NCBI RefSeq assembly: GCF_933208505.1
Contig: NZ_CAKOEU010000006.1
Strand: one strand, 5' to 3'
DNA from: Convivina praedatoris
GTDB lineage: Bacteria; Bacillota; Bacilli; Lactobacillales; Lactobacillaceae
DNA: 64,000 nt
In this document: positions 17,464 to 26,319 of the stretch, one piece after another
Layout of the letters: every line of letters begins with the position of its first letter
Position numbering within the stretch: the first letter of the stretch is position 1
Notes under the pieces: model-generated
The model's database searches: none
What the model was told of the DNA's origin: nothing
What the model saw: only the letters and a program-made list of their open reading frames with translations
Position numbers and translations under genes: made by a program

Positions 17464-20166
17464 TTAGAATTGTTCTTCCAACAAAGCTTCAATTTCAGCC
17501 AAACTAGGTTGGCGTGGGTTACCAGGCGTGCACTGATCGTTATAAACCAAATCAACTAACTTGGACAAACTATCTTCAAAGTGCTTGCGATCAACCCCAT
17601 TAGCGGACAGGCTTGGTACAACATCCAAATCCTTGAAGAGCTGATCAATCTTAGCCAACAAAGACTTAACTAATTCAACATCATCCTTACCTTCCAAGCA
17701 CAAGTGACGCGCAATATTTGCGTAGTCGTGTTGGGCAGTGTATGTCTCATAACGTGGGAATGGCGTCCGCTTAACGTTACCGGTAACAGCGTTAAAGGCG
17801 ATGGTCTTTGGCATAGCAATCGCAATCGCCAAACCGTGTGGCAAACCAAACTCTCCACCAGTCTTATGGGCAAGTGAATGGTTCATACCCAAGAAGGCGT
17901 TGGCAAAGGACATTCCAGCCAAAGTAGCCGCATAGTGCATCTTGATCCGAGCTTCTCGACCGGCATTAGTTGGGTGTTGTGGGTCATAGTGATAGGATTC
18001 AACCAAGTTATTAAAGATTAACTTAATGGCTTGCAAGGCCCAAGGGCGAGTCATTTCAGAGGACATAACTGAAACATAAGACTCCAAGGCGTGTGACAAA
18101 GTATCAATTCCAGACAATGCCACTGTGTGCTTTGGCACTGTCATAACAAATTCTGGATCAACAATAGCAACTTCTGGGGTCAACTCATAATCAGCCAAAG
18201 GATACTTAACATGGGTTTCATCATCAGTAATAACCGCAAATGGTGTTACTTCTGAACCAGTACCTGAGGTAGTTGGAATAGCTACCATTTGAGTAGCCTT
18301 GGCATGGCTGAACTTGACAATCCGCTTACGGATATCCATAAACTTCTGTGACAACTTAGCAAAGAGATTCTTAACTGCATCAGAATTTTCTAAAATGCCT
18401 GGGTTTGACAATGAATACTCATACATGAAACGAGCAATCTTACCAGCATCAAGGGCTGATCCACCACCAAGCAAAATCACTGTATCAGGCTTAAATTCAG
18501 CCATCCGCTGCGCAATTTCAGTGGTTTGTGAGAGAGTTGGGTCAGGGCGCACAGTGCCATAGATGCTAGTTTGGATTTGGTCTTCGTGTAATTCTAACTG
18601 ACTCAAAACCTTATCAACAAAGCCAAACTGCAACATACCAGGATCAGCGACGATAAAGACCCGCTTAACATCTGGCAAATCTTGCAAATAGCTAATTGAG
18701 TTAGACTCGTAATAGATTTCCTTAGGCAAACGAATCCATTGTGGTCGACTCCGACGGCGAGCCACTGTTTTAACGTTAAGCAAATCGTATGTTGACAAGT
18801 TGTGAGACAATGAATTCTTCCCCCATGATCCAGTTCCAAGTGTCAATGATGGTCGCATTGCGTCGGTGTAGATATCCCCAACACCACCAATTGAATCGGG
18901 TTGGTTAACTAAGATACGCGAAGCACGAATCGCATCGGCATATTCCTTAACAAACGGATCATCTTGGGCACCAATTTGAATAGCGGCATTGTGTCCAGCT
19001 CCTTGATAGTCAAGCAAAGCACGGACAATGTCGATTCCTTGCTGGCGATCCTTAGCCTTATAAACCGAAAGTAATGGTGACAACTTTTCAGAGGATAGGG
19101 CTTCACCAATATTTTTAGGATCCAACTCGAAAAGCAAAACATCTTTACCGGCTGGTAACTTTACGCCAGCCTGTTCAGCAATCCAACGACCACTCATACC
19201 AGCCACTGGCCCAGCAACACCATACCCTTCTGCATTCTTTTTGAACACGAAATCCGCAATCTTTTGGGCATCTTTTTTAGGCACAACGTAGCCACCGTCG
19301 ATTTGCATCCGTTCCATAAACTCGTCATAGATGCTAGCATCTACAACTGCTGAGTTTTCAGTGGCACAAATCATACCGTTATCAAAACGCTTTGAAAGCA
19401 TCAAGTCAGAAACAGCTCGATGAACGTTAGCAGTCTTATCAATATAAACCGCTCCGTTACCAGCACCAACACCCATTGAAGGGTTACCAGAAGTCAAGGC
19501 CGCATGAACCATGGCCGGTCCACCAGTAGCCAAGATTGAGGCAATATGCGGATTTTGAATTAAAGCAGTTGTTCCTTCCAAAGAAGGCTTCTCCACCCAT
19601 TGAATAAAGTTTTCAGGAGCACCGGCCTTAACGGCTGCATCATAAACAATCTTAGCAGCGTGAGCCGATGACTGCTGTGCTTGGGGGTGAAAGGCGAAAA
19701 TAATTACATTACGAGTTTTGGCTGCCAACATTGACTTGAAAATAGTCGTTGATGTTGGGTTAGTGGTAGGCACAATCCCAGCCAAAATACCAAGGGGCGC
19801 AGCTACTTCAACCTTACCCAAAATTTTATCTTCAGAAATAACACCAACCGTCTTATCGTGACGGATTGCATTATAAACTGATTCTGAAGCAAAGCGATTC
19901 TTAGTATCCTTATCCTCAACAATACCTCGGCCAGTCTCGTCGTGGGCTTCGTGGGCTAACTCCAAAGAATGTTCAGACCCAGCTAAAGCCATCGCCGCCA
20001 CAATATTATCAACTTGTTCTTGCGAATAGTTTAAGAATTCCTCAGCTGCCTTTTGAGCTTTGGTAATTAGTCCGGCCACCATTGTCTCAGCCGCTTGCTT
20101 ACGAGCGGCTTTTTCTTCCGGTGTCAAGACTTTTTTAGCTGTCTTCTTTTCAGTGTCTTTTGCCAT
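17464..20166 (-). CDS. adhE: Bifunctional acetaldehyde-CoA/alcohol dehydrogenase AdhE
   Basis: Converts acetyl-CoA to ethanol via acetaldehyde and regenerates two NAD+. It is central to redox balance in heterofermentative lactic acid bacteria. The 900 residues comprise an N-terminal CoA-acylating aldehyde dehydrogenase (catalytic Cys in NGMICATENS near residue 268) and a C-terminal iron-dependent alcohol dehydrogenase (GGGSALDAGK, GTGSEVTPF and the metal ligands in HSLAHKTGGEFGLPHGLA). A basic ~30-residue N-terminal extension (KDTEKKTAKKVL) is unusual. The start is fixed by GAAAGGA. A promoter and a Rex-like site lie upstream. Confidence 0.96.
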   Translation of the reverse strand: MAKDTEKKTAKKVLTPEEKAARKQAAETMVAGLITKAQKAAEEFLNYSQEQVDNIVAAMALAGSEHSLELAHEAHDETGRGIVEDKDTKNRFASESVYNAIRHDKTVGVISEDKILGKVEVAAPLGILAGIVPTTNPTSTTIFKSMLAAKTRNVIIFAFHPQAQQSSAHAAKIVYDAAVKAGAPENFIQWVEKPSLEGTTALIQNPHIASILATGGPAMVHAALTSGNPSMGVGAGNGAVYIDKTANVHRAVSDLMLSKRFDNGMICATENSAVVDASIYDEFMERMQIDGGYVVPKKDAQKIADFVFKKNAEGYGVAGPVAGMSGRWIAEQAGVKLPAGKDVLLFELDPKNIGEALSSEKLSPLLSVYKAKDRQQGIDIVRALLDYQGAGHNAAIQIGAQDDPFVKEYADAIRASRILVNQPDSIGGVGDIYTDAMRPSLTLGTGSWGKNSLSHNLSTYDLLNVKTVARRRSRPQWIRLPKEIYYESNSISYLQDLPDVKRVFIVADPGMLQFGFVDKVLSQLELHEDQIQTSIYGTVRPDPTLSQTTEIAQRMAEFKPDTVILLGGGSALDAGKIARFMYEYSLSNPGILENSDAVKNLFAKLSQKFMDIRKRIVKFSHAKATQMVAIPTTSGTGSEVTPFAVITDDETHVKYPLADYELTPEVAIVDPEFVMTVPKHTVALSGIDTLSHALESYVSVMSSEMTRPWALQAIKLIFNNLVESYHYDPQHPTNAGREARIKMHYAATLAGMSFANAFLGMNHSLAHKTGGEFGLPHGLAIAIAMPKTIAFNAVTGNVKRTPFPRYETYTAQHDYANIARHLCLEGKDDVELVKSLLAKIDQLFKDLDVVPSLSANGVDRKHFEDSLSKLVDLVYNDQCTPGNPRQPSLAEIEALLEEQF

Positions 20167-20207
20167 TTATTAAAATTCCTTTCGGTTAATACCTGTTCGA
20201 TGGTCTA

Positions 20208-20236
20208 AGTGTACAACAGTCAATAATGAAAATCAA
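20208..20236 (-). promoter_or_regulatory. adhE promoter
   Basis: Minus-strand -35 TTGATT (20236-20231), a 17-base spacer and -10 TACACT (20213-20208). The leader is about 35-40 nt. Confidence 0.5.
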
Positions 20237-20241
20237 GAGAT

Positions 20242-20261
20242 TTTGTGATTTATTTATCAAA
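20242..20261. promoter_or_regulatory. Candidate Rex (NADH-sensing repressor) site upstream of adhE
   Basis: TTTTGTGATTTATTTATCAA resembles the Rex box (TTGTGAAnnnnnnTTCACAA) with one good half and one degenerate half. It lies immediately upstream of the adhE -35. Rex control of adhE is established in other Firmicutes. Here it is inference from sequence and position. Confidence 0.35.
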
Positions 20262-20398
20262 TTAAATTACTACTATTTTTTTTAAAAAAGCCTTTTTATT
20301 AGGATATAACATATAAAAAGTAAATTTTCATTATAATGGATTTTCATTTATCGCTTCACTCTGTGATTTTAATAACATTAATTATCATCCTAAATATT

Positions 20399-20407
20399 TG
20401 GTATAAT
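20399..20407 (+). promoter_or_regulatory. Extended -10 promoter of the YczE-like gene
   Basis: TGGTATAAT is a TGn-extended perfect -10 without a strong -35. The start codon is 32 bases downstream. The rest of the 20262-20398 stretch is AT-rich without a gene. Confidence 0.6.
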
Positions 20408-20438
20408 GAGAGGGTCAGTTTATCAATTGGAGGGTAAT

Positions 20439-21143
20439 ATGTATTATCGTGATGGGGAGTATTATGAACTAAAACCCTCCCAAACTTTTTTCTACTTTAT
20501 CGTGGCCTTAATGCTCAATGCTTTTGGAAATGGATTGAGCGTAGCTAGTAATATGGGCTCAGCCCCTTGGACAGCCGGAGCAGCCAACTTAGCTCACCTA
20601 ACTAGCTGGCCTATTAGCCTTTTTCTAATGTTAATTAGTACTACCGTGGCTGTTGCCAATCTCTTTTTTGCCGATGATTTTGATTTACGACGGCTACTGG
20701 GTAATGTGTTCTTTGGCGTCGCCTTTTCCTTTTTAGTCGGATTTTTTACCAACTTCTTTACCCATTTGGGAGTGACAACCTTACCATTAGCTTGGCGAAT
20801 TCCGATTGATTTATTTGCCGTGATGAATGTCGGTATTGGAATTTCAATTTATCAGCGAGTCAATCTGATTATGCATCCGATCGATGATTTAACCAATATT
20901 TTACGGTTTAAGTACTTTCGAGGAAATGCCAGCAAGGCTCAAATGAGTAACTTTGTAGTGGCCATTGCCATTTCATTAACTTGTTTTTTATTTAGCCATC
21001 AACTAGTAGCCCTCAACATCGGAACAGCTTTTTCCTTTTTCTTCCAGGGGAAAATTATTGCCATTGCCGATCAACGAATGTTCCCTCACCTAGTTCATGG
21101 TGATCTTAATCGAATTCATCGCATTAGAAAAACCAACGCTTAA
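20439..21143 (+). CDS. YczE/YyaS/YitT-like integral membrane protein
   Basis: 234 residues with five or six hydrophobic segments, belonging to the YczE/DUF161-like group (signature ALMLNAFGNGLSVASNMGSAPWTAG near the first helix). Its biochemical role is not known. Bacillus YczE affects surfactin production and other members are often beside transport regulators. ATG 20439 follows GGAGGGTAAT. An upstream in-frame ATG at 20406 lies inside the -10 region and is rejected. The gene end is embedded in a terminator shared with the opposing operon. Confidence 0.8.
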   Translation: MYYRDGEYYELKPSQTFFYFIVALMLNAFGNGLSVASNMGSAPWTAGAANLAHLTSWPISLFLMLISTTVAVANLFFADDFDLRRLLGNVFFGVAFSFLVGFFTNFFTHLGVTTLPLAWRIPIDLFAVMNVGIGISIYQRVNLIMHPIDDLTNILRFKYFRGNASKAQMSNFVVAIAISLTCFLFSHQLVALNIGTAFSFFFQGKIIAIADQRMFPHLVHGDLNRIHRIRKTNA

Positions 21144-21158
21144 AACGTTGGTTTTTTT
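21127..21158. terminator. Bidirectional terminator
   Basis: The stem AAAAACCAACG/CGTTGGTTTTT overlaps the last codons of the YczE-like gene. It has T runs for both convergent transcripts. Confidence 0.85.
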
Positions 21159-21160
21159 AC

Positions 21161-21973
21161 TTAAATATTTAAATCTTGACTAGCCCAGTGATTAATTGGA
21201 CCAAATTTATGACCAACTTCAATGGACTTAGAAATAGCAGCCACCGTAACATCATGAGCAATCTTGATTGTATGCTTTAAAGGCTTCCCTTTAGCCAATT
21301 CAGCAGCAATCGTGGCCGAGAAGGTATCCCCAGTCCCGTTAATATGTTCCGTATCATAATAAGGATGGACTAACCATTCCTCACTTCCGTCAGCATAGAC
21401 AACATAGTCATAGACTTGCTCTTGACCAGGACGATGCCAACCTTTCACTACCACATTATCTACACCTAGTGCCTGAATCGCTAAGGCAGCCGCCTTTTGG
21501 TCATCCCGATCCTTAATAGTTAAACCAGTTAACAATTGAGCCTCAAAAAAGTTCGGTGTTGCCACTGTAGCCAAGGGTAAAAGCTCTTGTTTTAAGCTGG
21601 TAAAGGCCTCATCTTCTAACAATTGAGCCCCGTGTTTGGTCGTAATAACTGGATCAACCACCAAAGGACCAAAATCAGCATTTTTATAAGCTGTCACTAC
21701 GGTTTTAATTAAATCAGCCGTTCCTAACATACCAGTTTTAGCCGCTTTAATTTTAAAATCGGCCGCTAAAACTTCAAACTGTTTAGCCACAAAATCTAAT
21801 GGCAGATTTTCGGCAGCCTGAATGCCATAAGAGTTACCAGCCACAGCGGCAACTAAAACGGACATCCCGTAGGTCTGTCGGACAAAAAATGTGTGTAAGT
21901 CAGCCTGCATACCGGCCGAGCCATCACAGTCTGAACCAGCAATTGTTAGCACCTGTGGAAAATCGTTAATCAT
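21161..21973 (-). CDS. Pyridoxine/HMP kinase (PdxK-ThiD family)
   Basis: Ribokinase-fold kinase of the ThiD type. It phosphorylates pyridoxine/pyridoxal or hydroxymethylpyrimidine (phosphate) in vitamin salvage. The 270 residues carry AGSDCDGSAGMQADLHTF at the N-terminus and the catalytic/anion-hole GTGDTFSA near residue 218. The SDCDGSAGMQAD variant and the short length favour the Gram-positive PdxK-like branch. The sequence alone does not decide the substrate. The ATG overlaps the folT stop by 4 bp, so it is translated from the THF-riboswitch-controlled message. That links it to folate or one-carbon metabolism, where PLP-dependent SHMT acts. Confidence 0.85.
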   Translation of the reverse strand: MINDFPQVLTIAGSDCDGSAGMQADLHTFFVRQTYGMSVLVAAVAGNSYGIQAAENLPLDFVAKQFEVLAADFKIKAAKTGMLGTADLIKTVVTAYKNADFGPLVVDPVITTKHGAQLLEDEAFTSLKQELLPLATVATPNFFEAQLLTGLTIKDRDDQKAAALAIQALGVDNVVVKGWHRPGQEQVYDYVVYADGSEEWLVHPYYDTEHINGTGDTFSATIAAELAKGKPLKHTIKIAHDVTVAAISKSIEVGHKFGPINHWASQDLNI

Positions 21974-22551
21974 CGTTCCCCTCTTTTCTCACTGAAAAAC
22001 TGTTGTGTAACCCGGTTAACCAAGTTATTGTTCAGTAAATAATAGGTCATACCTACTTGAACTGGTAAAAACGGTACATTCTTTACTAGTCGTGGCGTTA
22101 TAAAACTAACAAAAGTTTGCCAACTATGAATCCGGCTGTACATCATGTTTAACCACAAAGAATTCAATCCCACATTGACAATAACAATGACCAAACTAAC
22201 AGTAATAATCACCCTTAGCCAACCAACCTGCTCTTGCTGATAGTAACCATCAGCGTATATCAGTGCGGCTAGAATGGCTGATACAGTGAATCCCAGGAAA
22301 AAACCAGCCCCCGTGGGAAACAAAAAAAACTTTAAAACATCCATCACCGCGGCAATTAGCATTGACCAAAGCGGACCATACCATTTAGCAATTAAAGACG
22401 TTGCTATGAAGGTAAAACCAATTTGCAATAGTGGCAAACTGAAGGTTAGTCGTCCTAAAACGATGCTTAGTGCCATTAACAAAGCCAATATCACTAGTTG
22501 ACGTGTGTTGAGTAGTGGCAACTGCCACTTACTTCGTGTGAAATGTTTCAT
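21970..22551 (-). CDS. folT: ECF transporter S component, probably folate-specific (FolT)
   Basis: A 193-residue, six-helix S component that binds vitamin and docks on the shared EcfAA'T module (not in this window). Signatures match FolT: ALLMALSIVLGRLTF, the long GFTFIATSLIAKWYGPLWSMLIAAVMD region and FFLFPTGAGFFLGFTVSA. The assignment to folate rests on family resemblance plus the upstream THF riboswitch. A basic N-terminus fits inside-positive topology. The start follows GGAGG, which is inside the riboswitch expression platform. Confidence 0.85.
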   Translation of the reverse strand: MKHFTRSKWQLPLLNTRQLVILALLMALSIVLGRLTFSLPLLQIGFTFIATSLIAKWYGPLWSMLIAAVMDVLKFFLFPTGAGFFLGFTVSAILAALIYADGYYQQEQVGWLRVIITVSLVIVIVNVGLNSLWLNMMYSRIHSWQTFVSFITPRLVKNVPFLPVQVGMTYYLLNNNLVNRVTQQFFSEKRGER

Positions 22552-22558
22552 ATTCTGA

Positions 22559-22680
22559 ACCTCCGATGGGAGTGTTCACCGTTATACTGGTGAATGCGAT
22601 ACCTGCATCGCACAAAACTGTTTCGTCAGTGGCCCACATTCCGTTTCCACTGCACTTAACGCACAGGTATCTACCCCTAA
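22559..22680 (-). promoter_or_regulatory. Tetrahydrofolate (THF) riboswitch upstream of folT
   Basis: On the minus strand the conserved THF-I elements appear in order: GGGGTAGAT, GCGTTAAGTG, GGAATGT, ACGAA and, closing the aptamer, GCAGGTATCGCATTC. P2 pairs GATACCTG with CAGGTATC. After the aptamer a TTCACC/GGTGAA hairpin is followed by CTCCCATCGGAG, which buries the folT Shine-Dalgarno sequence (22559-22563). This predicts translational repression when reduced folates are plentiful. Confidence 0.88.
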
Positions 22681-22716
22681 TTTTATTTTGTCCAAAGACA
22701 ATCTCATTGTATCAAA

Positions 22717-22742
22717 AAAACCGTCCATAATTGGACGGTTTA
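22717..22742 (-). terminator. Terminator of prfC side
   Basis: Minus-strand stem AACCGTCC/GGACGGTT, loop AATTAT-like, then T7. It sits between the folT leader and the prfC stop, on the strand of both. It could end prfC transcription before the folT riboswitch. Confidence 0.85.
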
Positions 22743-22752
22743 GTAGTAAAAC

Positions 22753-24264
22753 TTACATTTTTTCTTCTAAGTCAATATTAGGATACTTATCTTTAAACCA
22801 ATTCAAGGCAAACTTATTTTCAAATAAAAATACCGGTTGGTCATAGCGATCACGAACCAACAAATTACGAGAAGAAGCCATCTTTTCATCCAACTGATCT
22901 GGATTAATCCAACGGGCAACTTTTGAACCAATCGGTTCAAAGGCAATTTCTACATTATATTCATTTTCCATCCGGAACTTGAAAACTTCAAACTGCAGCT
23001 GTCCGACCGCGCCAATGATGTACTCCGTACCACTCCAAGATTGATACAGTTGGATCGTTCCTTCTTGGACCAACTGAGCAATTCCCTTATGATAGGACTT
23101 TTGTTTCATGACATCCTTGGCGATTACCTTATTGAAATATTCCGGCGTAAATGTTGGTAAGTCAGGGAATTCAACTGACTTTTTACCAGAATAAATCGTA
23201 TCACCAATCTGAAAATTACCTGTATCATATATACCAATAATATCTCCAGGTACCGCAGTCTGTACGTTTTCACGTTCCTCGGCCATAAACTGGGTCACAT
23301 TGGATAACCGCATTTTCTTACCAGTCCGTTGTAAGGTAACGTCCATCCCGCGATCAAATTCACCGCTAACGATTCGCAAAAAGGCGATTCGATCACGATG
23401 ACGGGGATCCATGTTAGCCTGAATTTTAAAGACGAAACCAGTAAATTGGGTATCACTGGGTTCGACCAAGGAACCATCAATCGTGGCCACCGGTACTGGC
23501 GCTGGCGCATATTTCAGATACTCCCGTAAAAATTCAGTGACTCCAAAGTTAGCTAAGGCTGAGCCAAAAAAGACTGGGGTTAACTTACCGTGTGCAATTG
23601 CGTCCTCGTCAAACTCGTTGCCAGCATCCTTGACCAACTCAACCTCGTCTTCGCCTTCAGCCACCACTTCAGGATTACTGCTGGCGTTTTTAAAGGGAAT
23701 TAATTCGTCTTTTTGTAAGTCATAAATTCCTTGTAAAATCTGACCAGAACCAATCGGCCAGTTCATAGGATAAGCCTGAATACCTAGAACTGTCTCTAAT
23801 TCATCAACCAAATCCAAAGGAGAGCGAGCATCACGATCAATTTTGTTAAAGAAAGTAAAGACTGGAATACCACGTTGCGAGACAATCTCAAATAACTTTT
23901 TAGTCTGTGGCTCAATTCCCTTGGCCGCATCCACGACCATGACAACTGAGTCAACCGCCATTAAAGTTCGATAGGTATCTTCAGAAAAATCCTCATGACC
24001 AGGAGTATCCAAAATGTTAATTCGCTTACCATCATAGTCAAATTGCAAAACTGATGAAGTAACCGAGATTCCGCGTTGCTGTTCAATGGCCATCCAATCA
24101 GATGAAGCTAACTTTTTAGCCCCACGGCCTTTAACAGTACCAGCCTCACGAATCACGCCTCCATGAAGTAATAACTGCTCCGTTAAGGTTGTTTTACCTG
24201 CATCGGGGTGAGAAATAATGGCGAATGTTCGCCGATTTTTTAGTTGCTCTTGAAAATTATCCAT
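22753..24264 (-). CDS. prfC: Peptide chain release factor 3
   Basis: Translational GTPase that recycles RF1/RF2 from terminating ribosomes. The 503 residues (slightly shorter than the usual ~525) show the G domain motifs SHPDAGKTTL (G1), RGISVTSS (G2), DTPGHEDF (G3) and NKIDR (G4), then domains II and III with GQLQFEVFKFRMENEYN. It is a monocistronic unit between two terminators. Confidence 0.96.
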   Translation of the reverse strand: MDNFQEQLKNRRTFAIISHPDAGKTTLTEQLLLHGGVIREAGTVKGRGAKKLASSDWMAIEQQRGISVTSSVLQFDYDGKRINILDTPGHEDFSEDTYRTLMAVDSVVMVVDAAKGIEPQTKKLFEIVSQRGIPVFTFFNKIDRDARSPLDLVDELETVLGIQAYPMNWPIGSGQILQGIYDLQKDELIPFKNASSNPEVVAEGEDEVELVKDAGNEFDEDAIAHGKLTPVFFGSALANFGVTEFLREYLKYAPAPVPVATIDGSLVEPSDTQFTGFVFKIQANMDPRHRDRIAFLRIVSGEFDRGMDVTLQRTGKKMRLSNVTQFMAEERENVQTAVPGDIIGIYDTGNFQIGDTIYSGKKSVEFPDLPTFTPEYFNKVIAKDVMKQKSYHKGIAQLVQEGTIQLYQSWSGTEYIIGAVGQLQFEVFKFRMENEYNVEIAFEPIGSKVARWINPDQLDEKMASSRNLLVRDRYDQPVFLFENKFALNWFKDKYPNIDLEEKM

Positions 24265-24283
24265 AGTGCCTTTATTCTACCTG

Positions 24284-24318
24284 AAAAAAGCTTTAACTGC
24301 TAGCAGTTAAAGCTTTTT
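24284..24318 (-). terminator. Terminator of the opp operon
   Basis: Perfect palindromic stem AAAAAGCTTTAACTGC / GCAGTTAAAGCTTTTT, on the minus strand ending in T6. It is symmetric enough to act both ways. Confidence 0.9.
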
Positions 24319-24320
24319 CT

Positions 24321-25256
24321 TTATTTTTGATCTTTCCTATATTCTTCAGCTTCGACTGGGGTCGCCAAAACAAAGTGACCATCACCAACCTCAACCATAC
24401 TACGCTCCTGCCCATCACTTTCTCGACTAGGATTATAAGTGATAGCCTGACGCTGACGTTCAGCTTCAGGATCAGGTACCGGAATCGCTGACAGCAAACT
24501 TTTGGTATAAGGATGTAAAGGATGATTATAAACGGCATCAGCTGGGCCAATTTCTAACAACTTACCCCAGTGCATTACCCCAATTCGATCTGAAATATAT
24601 TTCACCATCGAAAGATCATGAGCAATAAAAAGGTAGGTTAAGGAATGTTTCTTTTGCAAATCTTTCATCAAATTGACAACTTGGGCTTGCACCGATACGT
24701 CCAAAGCTGAGATAGGTTCGTCAGCAATGATAAATTTTGGATCCACGGCTAGCGCACGAGCAATCCCGATTCGTTGCCGCTGTCCACCGGAAAATTCATG
24801 AGGATAACGACTGGCGTGATCTTTATTTAAACCAACCAAATCTAATAAATGCAAAACTTGAGCATCTCGATCTGCTTTGGATTTAGCTAGATGATGAATA
24901 TCAATTCCCTCGGCAATGATGTCTTCAACCTTCATCCGGCTGTTCAAGCTAGCATGCGGGTCTTGGAAAATCATTTGACTATCCTTACGGAAATCAGACA
25001 AAGCACGCCCTTTTAACTTAGTAACGTCTTGCCCATCAAACAGAATCTGACCGCCACTGGCTTGGTAAAGTTTGAGAATAGTACGCCCCAAAGTTGTTTT
25101 ACCAGAACCAGATTCACCCACGAGGCCAAACACTTCGCCTTCATAAATATCAAAACTGATGTTTTCTAGCGCATGCACGGCATTTGAACGTCCTTGATTA
25201 AAGGTTAAATCAAGATTTTTTATTTCAACTAGTTTAGAAGTTTTATCAGTTGTCAT
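24321..25256 (-). CDS. oppF: Oligopeptide ABC transporter ATP-binding protein OppF
   Basis: Second ATPase of the dipeptide/oligopeptide importer. Walker A GESGSGKTT near residue 50, the signature SGGQRQRIGIARAL and Walker B FIIADEPISALD are present, along with the C-terminal oligopeptide-transporter extension (HPYTKSLLSAIPVPDP). 311 residues, normal. It is last in the opp operon, three bases after oppD, and ended by a strong terminator. Confidence 0.95.
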   Translation of the reverse strand: MTTDKTSKLVEIKNLDLTFNQGRSNAVHALENISFDIYEGEVFGLVGESGSGKTTLGRTILKLYQASGGQILFDGQDVTKLKGRALSDFRKDSQMIFQDPHASLNSRMKVEDIIAEGIDIHHLAKSKADRDAQVLHLLDLVGLNKDHASRYPHEFSGGQRQRIGIARALAVDPKFIIADEPISALDVSVQAQVVNLMKDLQKKHSLTYLFIAHDLSMVKYISDRIGVMHWGKLLEIGPADAVYNHPLHPYTKSLLSAIPVPDPEAERQRQAITYNPSRESDGQERSMVEVGDGHFVLATPVEAEEYRKDQK

Positions 25257-25259
25257 TAT

Positions 25260-26312
25260 TTAAACTCCTTGTGCCTGCATATCGTGCCAGTGCTGCCAAC
25301 GTTGCAAAATTGGTGCTGGTGGCGTCACTTTGGGTGCGCGTTCATCAAGTAACCAAGTGGCTGCATAATGACTGTCACTGACCTTAAAGAACGGTGGCTG
25401 CTGTTCATGGTCAATTGCTAAGGCGAATTGATTCCGGTTAGCAAAAGCATCCCCCTTAGGTGGATACAGCAAATCCGGTGGGGTTCCAGGAATAGCTTCC
25501 AAACTTCCCTGCTTAGTATCAGTCGTTGGCATGGAATCTAACAAACCCCAAGTATAAGGGTGCTGTGGATTAAAGTAAATCTCATCAACGGTTCCATATT
25601 CAACAATTTTACCGGCATACATTACCGCCACACGGTCAGCAATCCCAGCTACGACACCCAAATCGTGGGTGATAAAAATAATTGAGGAATGGTACTTGGC
25701 CTGTTGATCCTTCATCATTCTTAGAATTTGCGCCTGAATAGTAACATCCAAGGCAGTTGTCGGTTCATCAGCAATCAAAATATCTGGATTAGCTGCTAGA
25801 GCAATCGCAATCACTGCTCGTTGACGCATCCCCCCTGACCATTGGTGAGGATAATCATTGATGTGCTCCTTGGGCTCAGGAATACCAACCCCGACCATCA
25901 ACTTTAAGGCCTGTTCCATGGCTTCAGCTTTACTAACATTTTGGTGCTTTAAAATCGGTTCAGCAATTTGTTGTCCAATCTTCATGGTAGGATCCAAGCT
26001 GGTCATCGGGTCTTGGAAAACCATGGCAATTTCATTACCACGAATTTTTTGCCAACCTTTAGCATCCAACTTAGACAAATCATTACCCTTAAAAATTAAT
26101 TGACTATCCTCAGCAATTCGAGCATTTTCAGCATTCAAACCCATTAAGGTTTTGGTAGTGACCGACTTACCCGAACCAGACTCCCCAACAATTGCTAAGG
26201 TTTCCCCTTTTTTTAAATCAAAGGAAATATTACGAATAGCTTGGACTTTACCAGCGTAGGTGTTGAAATCAACTACTAAATCTTTTACTTGTAAAATTGT
26301 ATCATTCATCAT
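25260..26312 (-). CDS. oppD: Oligopeptide ABC transporter ATP-binding protein OppD
   Basis: First ATPase of the Opp importer. Walker A GESGSGKSVTTK, signature SGGMRQRAVIAIAL, Walker B ILIADEPTTALD and the FxxPxHPYTWGLL tail are present. The reading frame extends upstream into oppC, but GAGGAG lies before the ATG at 26312, giving 350 residues. I use that start. It is coupled to oppC (7-bp gap). Confidence 0.94.
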   Translation of the reverse strand: MMNDTILQVKDLVVDFNTYAGKVQAIRNISFDLKKGETLAIVGESGSGKSVTTKTLMGLNAENARIAEDSQLIFKGNDLSKLDAKGWQKIRGNEIAMVFQDPMTSLDPTMKIGQQIAEPILKHQNVSKAEAMEQALKLMVGVGIPEPKEHINDYPHQWSGGMRQRAVIAIALAANPDILIADEPTTALDVTIQAQILRMMKDQQAKYHSSIIFITHDLGVVAGIADRVAVMYAGKIVEYGTVDEIYFNPQHPYTWGLLDSMPTTDTKQGSLEAIPGTPPDLLYPPKGDAFANRNQFALAIDHEQQPPFFKVSDSHYAATWLLDERAPKVTPPAPILQRWQHWHDMQAQGV

Positions 26313-26319
26313 CGTCGCT

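Noticed and set aside
22559..22680. folT leader as a T-box or thiamine riboswitch
   Set aside because: The conserved blocks match the THF aptamer. No specifier loop, TPP thi-box or T-box sequence is present.
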